5,328 nt of DNA from CAYYAU01 sp964469765 [NCBI: uncultured Clostridia bacterium] (GTDB taxonomy: Bacteria > UBA6262 > WVXT01 > CAYYAU01), in NCBI GenBank assembly GCA_964469765.1, contig CAYYAU010000095.1:1-5328 (forward strand). The letters run 5' to 3'. The position numbers were made by a program, and so were the translations under genes. This document shows, piece by piece, positions 5,292 through 5,328 of the stretch. Each line of letters opens with the position of its first letter. The first letter of the stretch is position 1. The notes under the pieces are model-generated. The model was not told where the DNA came from. It was given only the letters and a program-made list of their open reading frames with translations, and did not search any database.

Positions 5292-5328
5292 ATGATGTTA
5301 AAAGGAATCCCAGCTTCTCCAGGGATAG
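5292..5328 (+). CDS. ptsI: PTS enzyme I (phosphoenolpyruvate-protein phosphotransferase), N-terminus only
   Basis: Only twelve codons are present, reading M-M-L-K-G-I-P-A-S-P-G-I, before the window ends. The L-K-G-I-P-A-S-P-G-I string is the characteristic opening of enzyme I, which takes phosphate from phosphoenolpyruvate and passes it to HPr. The gene order ptsH then ptsI supports the call. Two consecutive ATG codons (5292 and 5295) are possible starts; 5295 has the better distance to the ribosome binding site and gives the usual M-L-K-G-I-P start. Nothing can be said about the catalytic domain. Confidence 0.85.
   Translation, partial: MMLKGIPASPGI

Overview
The window is AT-rich. It encodes features of a Gram-negative-type envelope (an outer-membrane barrel C-terminus, a periplasm-facing PAP2 phosphatase, a type IV/II pseudopilin) next to thiamin biosynthesis genes and a mannose-family PTS module. 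Standalone ThiD2, a short anaerobe-type ThiC, an EIID-HPr-EI cluster and many low-complexity intergenic repeats would fit an uncultured deep-branching anaerobe such as Candidatus Omnitrophota or a deltaproteobacterium-like lineage. That placement is an inference from gene style, not something the sequence proves. All genes lie on the + strand.

Layout. 1-243: end of an outer-membrane beta-barrel protein. 244-348: spacer with an A-rich CCAAAAA-type tract and a GC-rich imperfect hairpin. 349-3437: tightly packed thiamin block, thiD2 (HMP-P kinase of the alternative ThiD2 family), a PAP2 membrane phosphatase overlapping it by 8 nt, thiE 4 nt later, then thiC. 3453-3833: PilV/GspI-like pseudopilin whose ribosome binding site touches the thiC stop. 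3834-3972: spacer with inverted and direct copies of an ATTTACAAT-type repeat. 3973-4981: PTS EIID and HPr separated by one base. 4982-5291: a 310-nt spacer dominated by a long palindrome. 5292-end: first codons of PTS enzyme I.

How it works together. ThiC makes HMP-P from the purine intermediate AIR, ThiD2 would phosphorylate it to HMP-PP, and ThiE joins HMP-PP to the thiazole phosphate to give thiamin phosphate. The thiazole branch and the final kinase are not in the window. HPr and enzyme I are the general phosphotransfer proteins of the PTS. EIID is a membrane subunit of a mannose-type permease, but its usual partners EIIA, EIIB and EIIC are not next to it.

The most unusual item is a roughly 185-nt imperfect palindrome (about 4990-5174), centred on a GCCC-TTC-GGGC tip, that separates ptsH from ptsI. 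Near-identical purine-rich Shine-Dalgarno-like 11-mers flank the spacer, as if an element had inserted into the ptsI ribosome binding site. I see no tRNA, rRNA, CRISPR array, transposase or recognisable TPP riboswitch.
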